A stretch of DNA of 57,863 bases. It comes from CAYMLL01 sp964390645. GTDB taxonomy: Bacteria > Planctomycetota > UBA8108. The translations under genes and the position numbers were made by a program. The stretch covers positions 1 through 57,863 of the forward strand of contig CAYMLL010000011.1 in the NCBI GenBank assembly GCA_964390645.1, written 5' to 3'. Below the pieces are notes generated by a model. That model saw only the letters and a program-made list of their open reading frames with translations. It was not told where the DNA came from and did not search any database. Of this stretch, positions 15,771 to 25,628 are shown in pieces (the first letter of the stretch is position 1; every line of letters starts with the position of its first letter).

Positions 15771-16259
15771 TCAGCTGCTCGACGCTAGAGGATAATACCG
15801 CGCCAGCAGCTCCGGGCTCTCAAGCACCTTCAGCAAATCGAGCCCACTGAGAATTCCGATGGGTCGATTGGCCTCCAGAACGATCAAGCGGTGGATGTGC
15901 AGATTCCGCATCATGCGGGCCGCGATCGACAGGTCGTGCCGAGGCGTGACCGAGTGGACCCGACGCTCCATGATGTCTCGAACGGGTCGATCGCAGATAT
16001 CGCCGCTGATCTCCGCGCACTGCCCGAGATCGTTGAACGGGCAGTTGTAGAACGACATGTCCGGGGAAACGTCCCGGCTAATCAGACGGACGATGTCGGT
16101 CTGAGACACGACTCCGACGACGCGATCGCTATAATCCACAACGGGCGCGCCCGAGATCTCATGCTCCGTCAGGAAGCGGTTGAGCTTCGCGACCGACGCG
16201 TCCCACAGAATCGTCTTCGGAGGGCTGCGATGAAGGATGTCGTCAACGTAAAGTGTCAT
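15771..16259 (-). CDS. CBS-pair protein
   Basis: 162 residues made of two CBS domains (about 5-65 and 90-150): MTLYVDDILHRSPPKTILWD, EHEISGAPVVDYSDRVVGVV, then a linker with MSFYNCPFNDLGQCAEISGD and the second domain IMERRVHSVTPRHDLSIAAR, HIHRLIVLEANRPIGILSGL. CBS pairs act as adenosine-nucleotide sensing modules; as a standalone protein it probably regulates a partner. The linker contains cysteines at CPFNDLGQC and ICDR. The start ATG 16259 has AGGAGG nearby. Its intact state contrasts with the TAG-broken paralogue at 14339-14815. Confidence 0.88.
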   Translation of the reverse strand: MTLYVDDILHRSPPKTILWDASVAKLNRFLTEHEISGAPVVDYSDRVVGVVSQTDIVRLISRDVSPDMSFYNCPFNDLGQCAEISGDICDRPVRDIMERRVHSVTPRHDLSIAARMMRNLHIHRLIVLEANRPIGILSGLDLLKVLESPELLARYYPLASSS

Positions 16260-16406
16260 ATCGCCTCCTTGAGTGGCTCGATAACTCCCCGTCGCGATTC
16301 CAGAGCGCCTTTCTCAGCCACCGCGGGCGGCCGCTCGGCTCGACGTACATTCAAACCGCGTTCCATCGCGACGACGCCCCGAATTATCGGCGCTCGGCGG
16401 CACCCG

Positions 16407-16422
16407 TGGCGCGGGGATTGCT
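16407..16422 (+). promoter_or_regulatory. Candidate sigma-54 promoter of the response regulator gene
   Basis: TGGCGCGGGGATTGCTT: GG (16408-16409), 10 nt, GC (16420-16421), with TTGCT in the -12 element and one mismatch in TGGCAC. It lies 108 nt before the ATG at 16530. The gene downstream encodes a sigma-54 activator, so autoregulation is plausible. Confidence 0.5.
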
Positions 16423-16529
16423 TCGGCATGGAATGTCGGTGAACGCCCGCGGCAGAGCACGGTCTGGGCCGTTTCGACGCGGAATATTTCCCTTCGACGG
16501 GTAAAATCGCCGCAATCTGGAGACTCCCG

Positions 16530-17945
<1,416 letters not shown>

Positions 17946-18278
17946 TTGCTGCGCCGAGGGTCTCGCGTTCCGCGCGAACTCTCCCACAGCCGCGAGATTT
18001 CGAGTCGCCGAAGCTTCCGTCGCAAGGATCGACATGGGGTTTGCACCCCGGCTTCAACGCTCTTGATCCACCGCGTCGCGCCTTCGTCTGCGGTCGGGAC
18101 GAAACCCCGCCTTTCGCAACTCTGGTTCCCAAGCCGCTGACGAGGACGCCGCGGCGCTCGGAAACCTCGGACGACTACAACTCGCGCGAGAATCTCCCCG
18201 GAAACCGCGAGAGACTTCCCGCGGATCGCAGGAAAACCCCGCAGCCGACGACCGGAGAGAAACGCGGAGTCGCCCGGC
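17946..18278. other. Intergenic region between convergent two-component genes
   Basis: This 333-bp stretch separates the stop codons of the response regulator (plus) and the kinase (minus). It contains a short GGGGT-TTGC-ACCCC hairpin near 18035-18050 without a T-run, a weak bidirectional terminator candidate at best. No coding or RNA feature was recognised. Confidence 0.5.
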
Positions 18279-19892
18279 TCAGGCGTCCGTCGTTAGTGGA
18301 AGATCCAAAACGACGCGAGTGCCCCCTTCCTCGGGACAGACGATCGCGACGCGGCCCCCGTGCAGCTCGACGACACGCTTGGCGATCGACAGCCCGAGAC
18401 CGGAGCCGCGGTGCTTGGTTGAAAAGAATGGCTCGAAGGCGCGTTCGCGCACGTGGTCCAACATCCCTTGGCCGGTGTCGGTGACAGAGATTCGGCAGCA
18501 GCCCGGGCAGCTCGGTTCGTGATATTCGCGGGCCTCGATCGAGACGCTCCCCTGGCCGTCGATCGACTCGGCAGCGTTGACGAGGAGATTCACGAGGACG
18601 GGGCGGAGCACCTGGGGGTCGAGGGAAATCGTCAGATCGTCCGCTCCGATCATGATCCCGATGTCTCGAAAGCGCGGATTCTCCGATACGACGGAAACTG
18701 TGTCCTCGAGGAGGAGTTTCACCGGGAGCGCCGAGAAAGCCGTCATACGAGGGCGCGCGAAGGTCAAGACGTCGCCCATGAACTGATTGAGACTCTCGAG
18801 CCTCTTGAGCATGTCGCTGATGACCTCCCGATCTCCGCTCTCCTCAGGAAGCCGAGCACGGATGATCCGGAGCGCCCCGGAAACACCGGCCTGCGTGTTC
18901 TTGACCTCGTGAGCGACCACCCCGGCCATCTCGCCGAGCTGCACGAGGTTCTCTTGCTCGATGAGCTGCTGCTCCGCGGACTTTCGACGGATCGCCTCGG
19001 CGACGACGTTTGCGACGCTCTGGAGAAAATGAGCGTCGACGTCTCGAAAGGCGCGGTACGCGGCGCTGTGAGCACCAAAGACCCCGAACGGTCGGTGCTC
19101 TCCAAGAACCACGACGCTCATACTGCTGACGATTCCGTGCTCCGTCAGGAGCGGTGGAGCCGAGAATCGCGACTCCCTGCTCAGATCACCCACGATCACC
19201 GCTCCCTCGTTCGCGAGCGTGAATCCCGCCTGCGACTCTCGGCTTGCGTCGATGATGGCTTCGCCGACGAGCCCCTCACGCCAGCCGGTGCCGGCCCGCA
19301 GGAGCAGGTCGCCTCCGTCCGGAGAAAGTTCGAGGATCTTCACGTAGTCGACGCGGAGCGTCTTGGCGACGCGTAAAACGGCCTCACCCATTAACTCGTC
19401 CATATCGGCGCCGGCAAGGGCAAGAACTCCGAGCTCCGCGACCACCTCCTGCTGGCGAACTCGATTCTCCAGCTCGCCCTCCGCTCTCTTGAGATCGGTA
19501 ACGTCGTCGAGGATGCCGGTAAACATCCTCTTGCCATCGACACGGAACTCGCTGACCGACAGGAGAGCCGGGAAGGAGCTTCCGTCCTTGCGACAAGCGA
19601 CAACCTCTCGACCAATCCCGATGATCTTCCTGTCGCCCGTGTCGAGGTAACGCTTGATGTAAGAGCCGTGCTTGCCTCGGTCGGGCGACTGCATCAGGAT
19701 CGTGACATTCTGCCCGACGAGCTCGCCGTGTCGGTAGCCGAACAGGTCCTCGCACGCCGGATTCACGGTCTCAATGATCCCCGACGTGTCGATGGTGATC
19801 ACGCCGCAGACGGCCGTATCGACAATCGCCTGCAGTCGAGCTTCGTAGTCCGCTGGCACGGGCATGCGTCGTTTCTCTCGGTCGGGATTCAC
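18279..19892 (-). CDS. Soluble PAS-GAF sensor histidine kinase
   Basis: 537 residues without transmembrane segments. Order: PAS domain (about 17-135, CGVITIDTSGIIETVNPACE), GAF domain (about 150-300), HisKA with phospho-acceptor His328 in GVVAHEVKNTQAG, and HATPase (NLLVNAAESI as N box, VTDTGQGM as G1 box, FEPFFSTKHRGSGLGLSIAK as F/G2 boxes). It probably senses a cytoplasmic or redox signal and phosphorylates the NtrC-type regulator encoded nearby; this pairing is inferred from proximity. The HisKA motif reads HEVKN rather than HEIRN or HEIKN, a mild change. The start is GTG 19892; ATG 19865 is equally possible. Confidence 0.93.
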   Translation of the reverse strand: MNPDREKRRMPVPADYEARLQAIVDTAVCGVITIDTSGIIETVNPACEDLFGYRHGELVGQNVTILMQSPDRGKHGSYIKRYLDTGDRKIIGIGREVVACRKDGSSFPALLSVSEFRVDGKRMFTGILDDVTDLKRAEGELENRVRQQEVVAELGVLALAGADMDELMGEAVLRVAKTLRVDYVKILELSPDGGDLLLRAGTGWREGLVGEAIIDASRESQAGFTLANEGAVIVGDLSRESRFSAPPLLTEHGIVSSMSVVVLGEHRPFGVFGAHSAAYRAFRDVDAHFLQSVANVVAEAIRRKSAEQQLIEQENLVQLGEMAGVVAHEVKNTQAGVSGALRIIRARLPEESGDREVISDMLKRLESLNQFMGDVLTFARPRMTAFSALPVKLLLEDTVSVVSENPRFRDIGIMIGADDLTISLDPQVLRPVLVNLLVNAAESIDGQGSVSIEAREYHEPSCPGCCRISVTDTGQGMLDHVRERAFEPFFSTKHRGSGLGLSIAKRVVELHGGRVAIVCPEEGGTRVVLDLPLTTDA

Positions 19893-19945
19893 GTCCTACG
19901 CTGCGGCCTCGCGTCCGCTGTCCGGCGTAAGTCGTGGATCATCGG

Positions 19946-20251
19946 TCAGAATCTACCGCGAGAGCCACTGTCAGCGCCAGGATCGTCGGCCATGGTGACC
20001 AGAAACTCAAGTGGCTCGTGACCAGGCTGATCGTTGTCGTTTGTGCCCCACGTCCCCGGCGTGTCCAACGAACGGAAACGGTCAGTACCTTGAAGGACCG
20101 CACAGGTTTCGCCGTCGATGGCGCAGCGAATCGGCATCGAGTTCCCGTGGACGACGGCCGCCACGAACGGGTTCGGGCTTCGCATCAGGAGTTCGGAGCC
20201 TGACGGAGCGGTAGGGGAGGTTCGGCGGCGGATCTCGGCGCGCGCGAGCAC
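19946..20251 (-). CDS. Hypothetical small protein (doubtful)
   Basis: The only open frame of note in the 460-bp gap between the kinase and the SGNH-ThuA gene. It encodes about 101 residues, with the more protein-like part SPNPFVAAVVHGNSMPIRCA, IDGETCAVLQGTDRFRSLDT and WGTNDNDQPGHEPL. I do not recognise it. Codon use is compatible with coding, but the N-terminus is rich in Arg and Ser and looks non-coding, so this may be the tail of a lost gene. The rest of the gap shows nothing I can name. Confidence 0.25.
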   Translation of the reverse strand: MLARAEIRRRTSPTAPSGSELLMRSPNPFVAAVVHGNSMPIRCAIDGETCAVLQGTDRFRSLDTPGTWGTNDNDQPGHEPLEFLVTMADDPGADSGSRGRF

Positions 20252-20355
20252 GTTCCACTCCCCAATCCCGTGGATCTCTCGCCTGCTTTCGAAGACAATT
20301 CCTCCGAGCTCCGAAGGACGAGCCGCGAGGATCGGGACCCTCCACGAACGTGACG

Positions 20356-23067
20356 ATGTCGAAACGAACCATCTTCCTCGCCGTGGTCGCAGCGTGCTGC
20401 ACGCGATTCACTGCGCTTTGCGCGGATGCAACCCCGCAGCCAGCATCGATCGATCCCACCTCGAAATACGATCGATGGATCGGCGAAGCCAAGACCCGGA
20501 CCGAGCAGGCGCTTCAACGCTTGCGCAAACTCTCCATCGATAGTGGCCAGCTGCCGACGAACGAGATCACAGCGATCTCCTGTACTGGCGGCTCGGTTTT
20601 CAAGCGACGCGCGGATGGCTGCTTCGTCGCTGGCGGACCGAATCCCGAACACGAGAAGATCACGCTCACCCTCGAGCCGAAGCACGCTGGAAGAGTCCTG
20701 CGGATCGACTTTCCTCTCGATGACAGCTTGCCCGGGCGCGGTCCGGGCCGCACCGGGAACGGGAACTTCGCCGTCTCCGAGGTGGAGATCGAAGGAAAGC
20801 ACGCCGTAGCTGCCTGGGCCAGTGCAGCCGAAGCTCCCTGCTACGCGTGGCAGACGGTCGACGCGATCAGCGACAGCGCGGACAACTGCTGGAACGCGGA
20901 CGCACACCGGCATGACCCACGAACACTGCTCCTGGCCCTGAGCCACCCAGCGCCCGCCAACGCGCCCTTGACCGTCCGCCTGATCTGCAAGTCGAAGTGG
21001 GGCGAGCACGTGCCCGGTTGCATCTCTGCCGCCGTGCTGGCGGAACCGTCGATCGCGGTCGACATCGCATCCGCGAGCCAGGCCGAGCGCGAAATCGTGC
21101 GCCTGGAGAAGCTCCGGCTCTTCGCACTCGTTCGATCGCTCGCGAGCTCGTCGCCCACTGACTCGCCGAGGGGGCTCCGGATCGGACGCGGCGAGAAGAT
21201 CGTGGCCATCGGCGATTCGATCACCGCCGCCGGCGGGTATCTTCGCCTCATCAACGGAGTGCTCGCGCGGCAATACCCGGAGCTCGCGATCCCCGAGGTC
21301 ATCAACAAGGGCATCGGTGGCCAGAAGGCGGAGGACCTGCTCCGCCGGTTCGACCGTGACGTGGTCCAGCTGAAGCCGGCCGTCGTGACCATCAGCATCG
21401 GGATCAACGACGTCTGGCACCGCCTGAACGGGCCACACAACGAGAACATTCTGGCAGCCTACAAGACAAACATCGCCGCGATGGTCGCCGCCGCGCAGAA
21501 GGCCGGCATCCGGGTGATTCTGCTCACGCCCACGTTGATCCAGGAAGACTCGAATTCCGAAGGCAACCGACGACTGGCGAAGTACGTCGCTGCCGAAAAG
21601 GAGGTCGCAGCCGAGAAGAAGTGCCAGCTCGTCGACCTGCACGGTCTCTTCCTCGCCGCCCTCGAGACGCAAGCCGAGGTCCGAAACCGCGGCTGGCTGA
21701 CCGGCGACGGCGTCCACATGAGACCGCTGGGCGACACGCTCATGGCTGCCGCGACGCTGCAAGCCCTCGGCGTGCCGGGCGGGAAACTCGAGGCCGCGCA
21801 CAAAGCTCCTGCGAACGGCGAAAGTCAGCTGGTCAGGAATCTCGAAGCCGGCAAGGCCCAGACCGTAGTCACCTACGGCACGAGCCTGACCTCGGGCGGA
21901 GCCTGGGTGAGACAACTCGACGCTGCGCTCGAAGCACGATGGCCCGGTCAGGTCACCGTCGTGAACAGCGGCGCCGGCGGAATGTGGTCGGCCTGGGGCG
22001 TCGAAAATCTGGACGCTCGCGTCATCGAGAAGAAGCCCGATACGCTGCTCATCGAGTTCGGGATCAACGACGCCTATCTCGACTACAAGACCTCGGTTTT
22101 CGAAGCTCGCGCCAATCTCGAGAACATGATCCAACGGGTGCTAGCTGGCGAGGCGGAGACCGAGATCGTCTTGATGACGATGAACCCGCCGATCGGCAAC
22201 CACCTCAAGGCGCGCCCGGAGATCAAGAAGTACCACGAGATGTACCGGCAAGTGGCGAAGGAGCGAGGACTCAAGCTCGTCGATCACGCGGTGCACTGGG
22301 AGCGAGTCCTCGAGCACAACCGCCATGTCTTTCATCGATTCGTCCCCGACGGCATTCACCCGGGAGCCGAAGGCTGCGCCGAGGTGACCACGACGACGCT
22401 GCTCACCTGCCTCGGCGTGCCTCCCATCAAAGCACCGGGCAAGATCAAGGTGCTGCTGGTCGGTGGCCGCGGCTCACACGACTGGGCCGGGTTCTACGAC
22501 GTCCTCGCCCCACTGCTCGAGAAGGCAGGCGACTTCGTCCTCGATCTCGCACTCGAGATCGACGCTCTCAAGGCCCCGTACATCTCGAACTACGACCTCG
22601 TGCTGTTCTATGGTCCAGGCGGCGATTTCACCGACCCGGCCCAGGAGCAGGGACTACACGACTTCGTCAAGAACGGCGGAGGACTCGCCGGTGTACACGC
22701 CACCGACGCCTTCAAGAAATCCGACGTGTACTGGCGACTGCTGGGCGGCCGCTTCATCACCCACCGTGGTGGCCGGTTCACGATTCGAATCATGGACAAG
22801 AAGCACCCCGTGACCGCTCCGTTCGAAGACTTTCAGATCCACGATGAAACCTACCGAAACGAGTACCATCCCGACTTCGAGCTCCACAGCCTGTTCCGGA
22901 TGGATCGGGGCGAGGAGCAGCAATCGATGGGCTGGGTGCAGGAATACGGCAAAGGTCGGGTGTTCAACACGACCCTGGGGCACGACGGGAATGCGTGGAA
23001 GAGCGAGAGCTTTCAGGAGATCGTTCGGCGCGGTCTCTACTGGGCGGCCGGCCGCGACCCGAAGTGA
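20356..23067 (+). CDS. SGNH hydrolase-SGNH hydrolase-ThuA fusion protein
   Basis: About 903 residues, secreted (leader FLAVVAACCTRFTALCA). Residues about 30-235 form an N-terminal beta-rich domain not assigned. The first SGNH/GDSL hydrolase spans about 275-475: VAIGDSITAAGG (nucleophile Ser in GDSIT), NKGIGGQKAEDLL, ISIGINDVWH and DGVHMRPLGD. The second, about 500-690, has TYGTSLTSGGAW (GTSLT instead of GDSL), NSGAGGMWSAWG, IEFGINDAYLDY and PDGIHPGAEG. The C-terminal ThuA (trehalose-utilisation, class I amidotransferase-like) domain, from about 696, reads KVLLVGGRGSHDWAGFYDVL, YGPGGDFT and GGGLAGVHATDAF. SGNH enzymes deacetylate or de-esterify glycans; the triple combination suggests processing of esterified polysaccharide. 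The SGNH assignments are strong, the substrate unknown. Confidence 0.9.
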   Translation: MSKRTIFLAVVAACCTRFTALCADATPQPASIDPTSKYDRWIGEAKTRTEQALQRLRKLSIDSGQLPTNEITAISCTGGSVFKRRADGCFVAGGPNPEHEKITLTLEPKHAGRVLRIDFPLDDSLPGRGPGRTGNGNFAVSEVEIEGKHAVAAWASAAEAPCYAWQTVDAISDSADNCWNADAHRHDPRTLLLALSHPAPANAPLTVRLICKSKWGEHVPGCISAAVLAEPSIAVDIASASQAEREIVRLEKLRLFALVRSLASSSPTDSPRGLRIGRGEKIVAIGDSITAAGGYLRLINGVLARQYPELAIPEVINKGIGGQKAEDLLRRFDRDVVQLKPAVVTISIGINDVWHRLNGPHNENILAAYKTNIAAMVAAAQKAGIRVILLTPTLIQEDSNSEGNRRLAKYVAAEKEVAAEKKCQLVDLHGLFLAALETQAEVRNRGWLTGDGVHMRPLGDTLMAAATLQALGVPGGKLEAAHKAPANGESQLVRNLEAGKAQTVVTYGTSLTSGGAWVRQLDAALEARWPGQVTVVNSGAGGMWSAWGVENLDARVIEKKPDTLLIEFGINDAYLDYKTSVFEARANLENMIQRVLAGEAETEIVLMTMNPPIGNHLKARPEIKKYHEMYRQVAKERGLKLVDHAVHWERVLEHNRHVFHRFVPDGIHPGAEGCAEVTTTTLLTCLGVPPIKAPGKIKVLLVGGRGSHDWAGFYDVLAPLLEKAGDFVLDLALEIDALKAPYISNYDLVLFYGPGGDFTDPAQEQGLHDFVKNGGGLAGVHATDAFKKSDVYWRLLGGRFITHRGGRFTIRIMDKKHPVTAPFEDFQIHDETYRNEYHPDFELHSLFRMDRGEEQQSMGWVQEYGKGRVFNTTLGHDGNAWKSESFQEIVRRGLYWAAGRDPK

Positions 23068-23075
23068 TCGAGCGA

Positions 23076-23924
23076 TCAACCCGAGACGAAGAGATGATCT
23101 CCCGAGCCGACGTCCCTGACCAGGACGTACTTTCCAGCGTTCTCGCCTTGTCGCGGTGAGCCGTCGACCTTCACGGTCGTACCCCCAGCGCGACCTTTCG
23201 GAATGTAAACGTCGACTCGAACGTTGCACGGCAACGTGACCTTCATCGAGAACTCGCCCGCTTTCGCATCGTTCTCCCACGACACGCGAATCGGCCCTCG
23301 CTGCGTCGGAATCGTCCCCTTCGCGAACTCGAGCTCGCCCTGATGCGGCCGGATCTTGACGCGGGCATACTGCGGCTCGAGTGGCTGCACGCCGAGCACG
23401 TAGCTCTGCACGGCGATCACACCGCCGTAGGCGCCGACCGGATGTGACTCGCTTCTTGCGCCGGGATCCTTCCGATTCCGCCCGAGCCAGTTCTCGTACG
23501 TGAACGAGCCGCCGTCGGCGACGATGTACGCCCGGTTGCGACCTTTCGGGTCGAGCAGGAACTCCATCAGCGCTTCGTCTTCATCGAGCTCGCCGTAAGC
23601 CTGAACGAGAAACCGCACGATCATCGGAGCAGTGGAGTAGCCAGCCCGCTTGACCGCCGCAAGCGCACCTCGCGTCTCCTCGCCTTCCGTGAACCCCAAG
23701 ACGAGCGGAATCATGTTCGCCTGCTGCGAGGTTCGTTCGCTCTGACGGCCATCGGAACGAAGTCCGTCGACGAACGCTTGCTTGTCCTTGTTCCAGAGAT
23801 GCTTCCGGATCGCGGTGCGAATCTCAGCGGCGTACTGCGCGAAGCGCTTCGCCTCGTCGTCACGCTCCAGGGCCGCGGCCAGCGAGGAAGAGAACAGGAG
23901 GCAGACGGTGCGGAGGCTGAGCAT
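23076..23924 (-). CDS. GH78-like rhamnosidase C-terminal half (truncated)
   Basis: About 282 residues matching only the last part of bacterial alpha-L-rhamnosidases: helical barrel segments (RDDEAKRFAQYAAEIRTAIR, HLWNKDKQAFVDGL, GYSTAPMIVRFLVQAYGELD), the SESHPVGAYGGVIAVQSYVL region and the C-terminal beta-sandwich (YARVKIRPHQGELEFAKGTI, PTQRGPIRVSWEND). Complete enzymes have 700 or more residues, and the catalytic acids lie in the first half of the barrel, which is missing. ATG 23924 gives a hydrophobic N-terminus (LRTVCLLFSSSLAAA) that may act as an accidental leader, but in intact relatives this is barrel helix. It begins 14 nt after the oxidoreductase gene. Probably a deletion remnant and inactive. 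Confidence 0.75.
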   Translation of the reverse strand: MLSLRTVCLLFSSSLAAALERDDEAKRFAQYAAEIRTAIRKHLWNKDKQAFVDGLRSDGRQSERTSQQANMIPLVLGFTEGEETRGALAAVKRAGYSTAPMIVRFLVQAYGELDEDEALMEFLLDPKGRNRAYIVADGGSFTYENWLGRNRKDPGARSESHPVGAYGGVIAVQSYVLGVQPLEPQYARVKIRPHQGELEFAKGTIPTQRGPIRVSWENDAKAGEFSMKVTLPCNVRVDVYIPKGRAGGTTVKVDGSPRQGENAGKYVLVRDVGSGDHLFVSG

Positions 23925-23937
23925 GCTGGAACCGCTT

Positions 23938-25218
23938 CTAGGCTCCAAGAGACCAGTCGCCACGGTAGTCGATCTTCTTGAGGAGCCTGTCGGCCTCCGG
24001 ATCGCCGACGACCTTCTCGTTCCTTGCGTCCCATTCGAGGGGTCGCTTCAAGGCGTCGGAAACGTATCCGAGGTGTCCCGGCGTGATCGAGCGATGCCCC
24101 GTCTCCGCCGGGCAGACGCACTCCTTCCGCGTCAGAACCCCGTCGACGAAGTTGCGCCGGTGATCGGGCGACCTGTACGCCTTGATCTTCCCAGGATCGG
24201 CTCCTTCGCGAATCCACTCCTGGCTCGAAGCCTGGAGGACCCGGCGGTCCGCGTAGACCCAGCCGTCTTCTCCGAAGAATCGAACTCCCCGCCCGACCTT
24301 GTTGGAGATCACGATCGTGGTCCCACCTGCGTACTCCGAGCGCACGGTGTAGTCGATCGGGCTGTCGTAGATTCCCTTCTCGGGGTAGCGAAACTTCTGC
24401 GCTTCGACCTTGGTCGGGCCGCTCCTGTCGACACCGAGCGCCCAGTGAGCGATGTCGTTGTGATGCCCGATCCAGTCCATGAGGTTGCCGCCGCCGTAAT
24501 CGAGCGCCCAGCGCCAATTGAAGTGGAGCCGATCGGGATGAAACGGGAGCTTGCGGCTCGGCCCGCACCAGAAGTCGTAATCGAGGTGCGCGGGAGCTGC
24601 TTTCGCAACTTCCCCCTCCTCGTCCGACGACTCGCCCGTGGGCAGTCCGACGTGGACCTCCTTCACCTTGCCGATCAGCCCGTTCATCACCACCTCGACC
24701 GCCTTCCGGAAGAACGGATTGGACCGCTGCTGGGAGCCGACCTGAAAGATCCGCTTGTGCTTCTCGACCTCACGGTAGAGCACCTGACCCTCGCGGAAGA
24801 GATGAGTGATCGGCTTCTCGCCATAGACATCCTTGCCGCTGCGAATCGCCTCGAGTCCCGCAAGGGCGTGCCAGTGGTCAGGAGTCGCGACGACGACGGC
24901 GTCGATGTCCTTGCGAGCGCACAAGTGGCGGAAGTCCTTGTAGGTGTCGCAGCCCTTCCCGTAGAGCTTCTCGGCGAGCGCCTTCCCCTTGTCCGCATGG
25001 ACTCCGTCAGGATCGGCGACGGCGACGAACTGGACTTCCTTGCACTGCCGCGAAAAGTCGCCCATCAGGTCCAGCCCCTTGCCCCCCGCGCCGATCAGAC
25101 CGATCGTGACCCGCTCGCTCGCGGCCGGCCTGTCGTCGTTTCCGATCACCCTGGCCGCGATGATGGTGGGCGCGGCGATCGCCCCGGCTGCCTTGAGGAA
25201 GCTACGTCTGTCCAGCAT
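23938..25218 (-). CDS. Gfo/Idh/MocA-family oxidoreductase, Tat-exported
   Basis: About 426 residues. The Tat signal is LDRRSFLKAAGAIAAPTIIA. The Rossmann domain starts VTIGLIGAGGKGLDLMG, with VADPDG and the family's GEKPITH (the EKP motif with catalytic Lys). The C-terminal dimerisation/substrate domain has HLDYDFWCGPS, WRWALDYGGGNLMDWIGHHN (the catalytic His region) and ends in RPLEWDARNEK, typical of the planctomycete periplasmic branch. Such proteins oxidise or reduce sugars with tightly held NAD(P). Substrate unknown; the neighbouring glycosidases suggest a sugar. ATG 25218 has AGGAGA upstream. Confidence 0.92.
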   Translation of the reverse strand: MLDRRSFLKAAGAIAAPTIIAARVIGNDDRPAASERVTIGLIGAGGKGLDLMGDFSRQCKEVQFVAVADPDGVHADKGKALAEKLYGKGCDTYKDFRHLCARKDIDAVVVATPDHWHALAGLEAIRSGKDVYGEKPITHLFREGQVLYREVEKHKRIFQVGSQQRSNPFFRKAVEVVMNGLIGKVKEVHVGLPTGESSDEEGEVAKAAPAHLDYDFWCGPSRKLPFHPDRLHFNWRWALDYGGGNLMDWIGHHNDIAHWALGVDRSGPTKVEAQKFRYPEKGIYDSPIDYTVRSEYAGGTTIVISNKVGRGVRFFGEDGWVYADRRVLQASSQEWIREGADPGKIKAYRSPDHRRNFVDGVLTRKECVCPAETGHRSITPGHLGYVSDALKRPLEWDARNEKVVGDPEADRLLKKIDYRGDWSLGA

Positions 25219-25348
25219 GATTCTCGTATCTCCTTCGAAGCGCCGGCTCGCGAAGACGTCGAGCCGCGCGTGGCGATTCTGCTTCCCTGTCCGACGGACT
25301 CCGAGTGATAACCCACGCTTCCAGCTCTCCAAGGAACGAGAAGCGACG

Positions 25349-25420
25349 ATGAAACTCAAGGCCCTTCGCCTGCTCCCCCTTCTGGCATGCATCGCTCCCC
25401 TGCCCGGCATCGGCGCATGA
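25349..25420 (+). CDS. Orphan signal peptide (23 residues), gene remnant
   Basis: ATG 25349, preceded by AAGGAACGAGAAG, opens a 23-codon frame MKLKALRLLPLLACIAPLPG-IGA ending in TGA. It has the basic n-region, hydrophobic core and small-residue cleavage region of a Sec signal peptide but no mature protein. I read it as the start of a lost gene next to the GH97-like glycosidase, or less likely a leader peptide. The remainder of the 410-bp gap between the oxidoreductase start and the glycosidase start holds nothing I recognise. Confidence 0.5.
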   Translation: MKLKALRLLPLLACIAPLPGIGA

Positions 25421-25628
25421 ATAGCTCTTGCCAGCGAACAAGGGCTCATCGACACTGTCGATCGAACGGCGATTCTCGAGGACCTCATTCGATGGCCGCA
25501 CGCACGTCCAGTCCGGTGCGCCCGAAATACATGACGGCGAGCGATCACGAGGAAGAACGCACCGAATCCGATTTGTACAAGCACGCCTGAATCGACCCGA
25601 TCCACGGGTCATCGAGGAGACGAGACAA

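Noticed and set aside
18034..18050. GGGGT-TTGC-ACCCC hairpin as a rho-independent terminator
   Set aside because: The stem is only five base pairs and no T-run follows on either strand.
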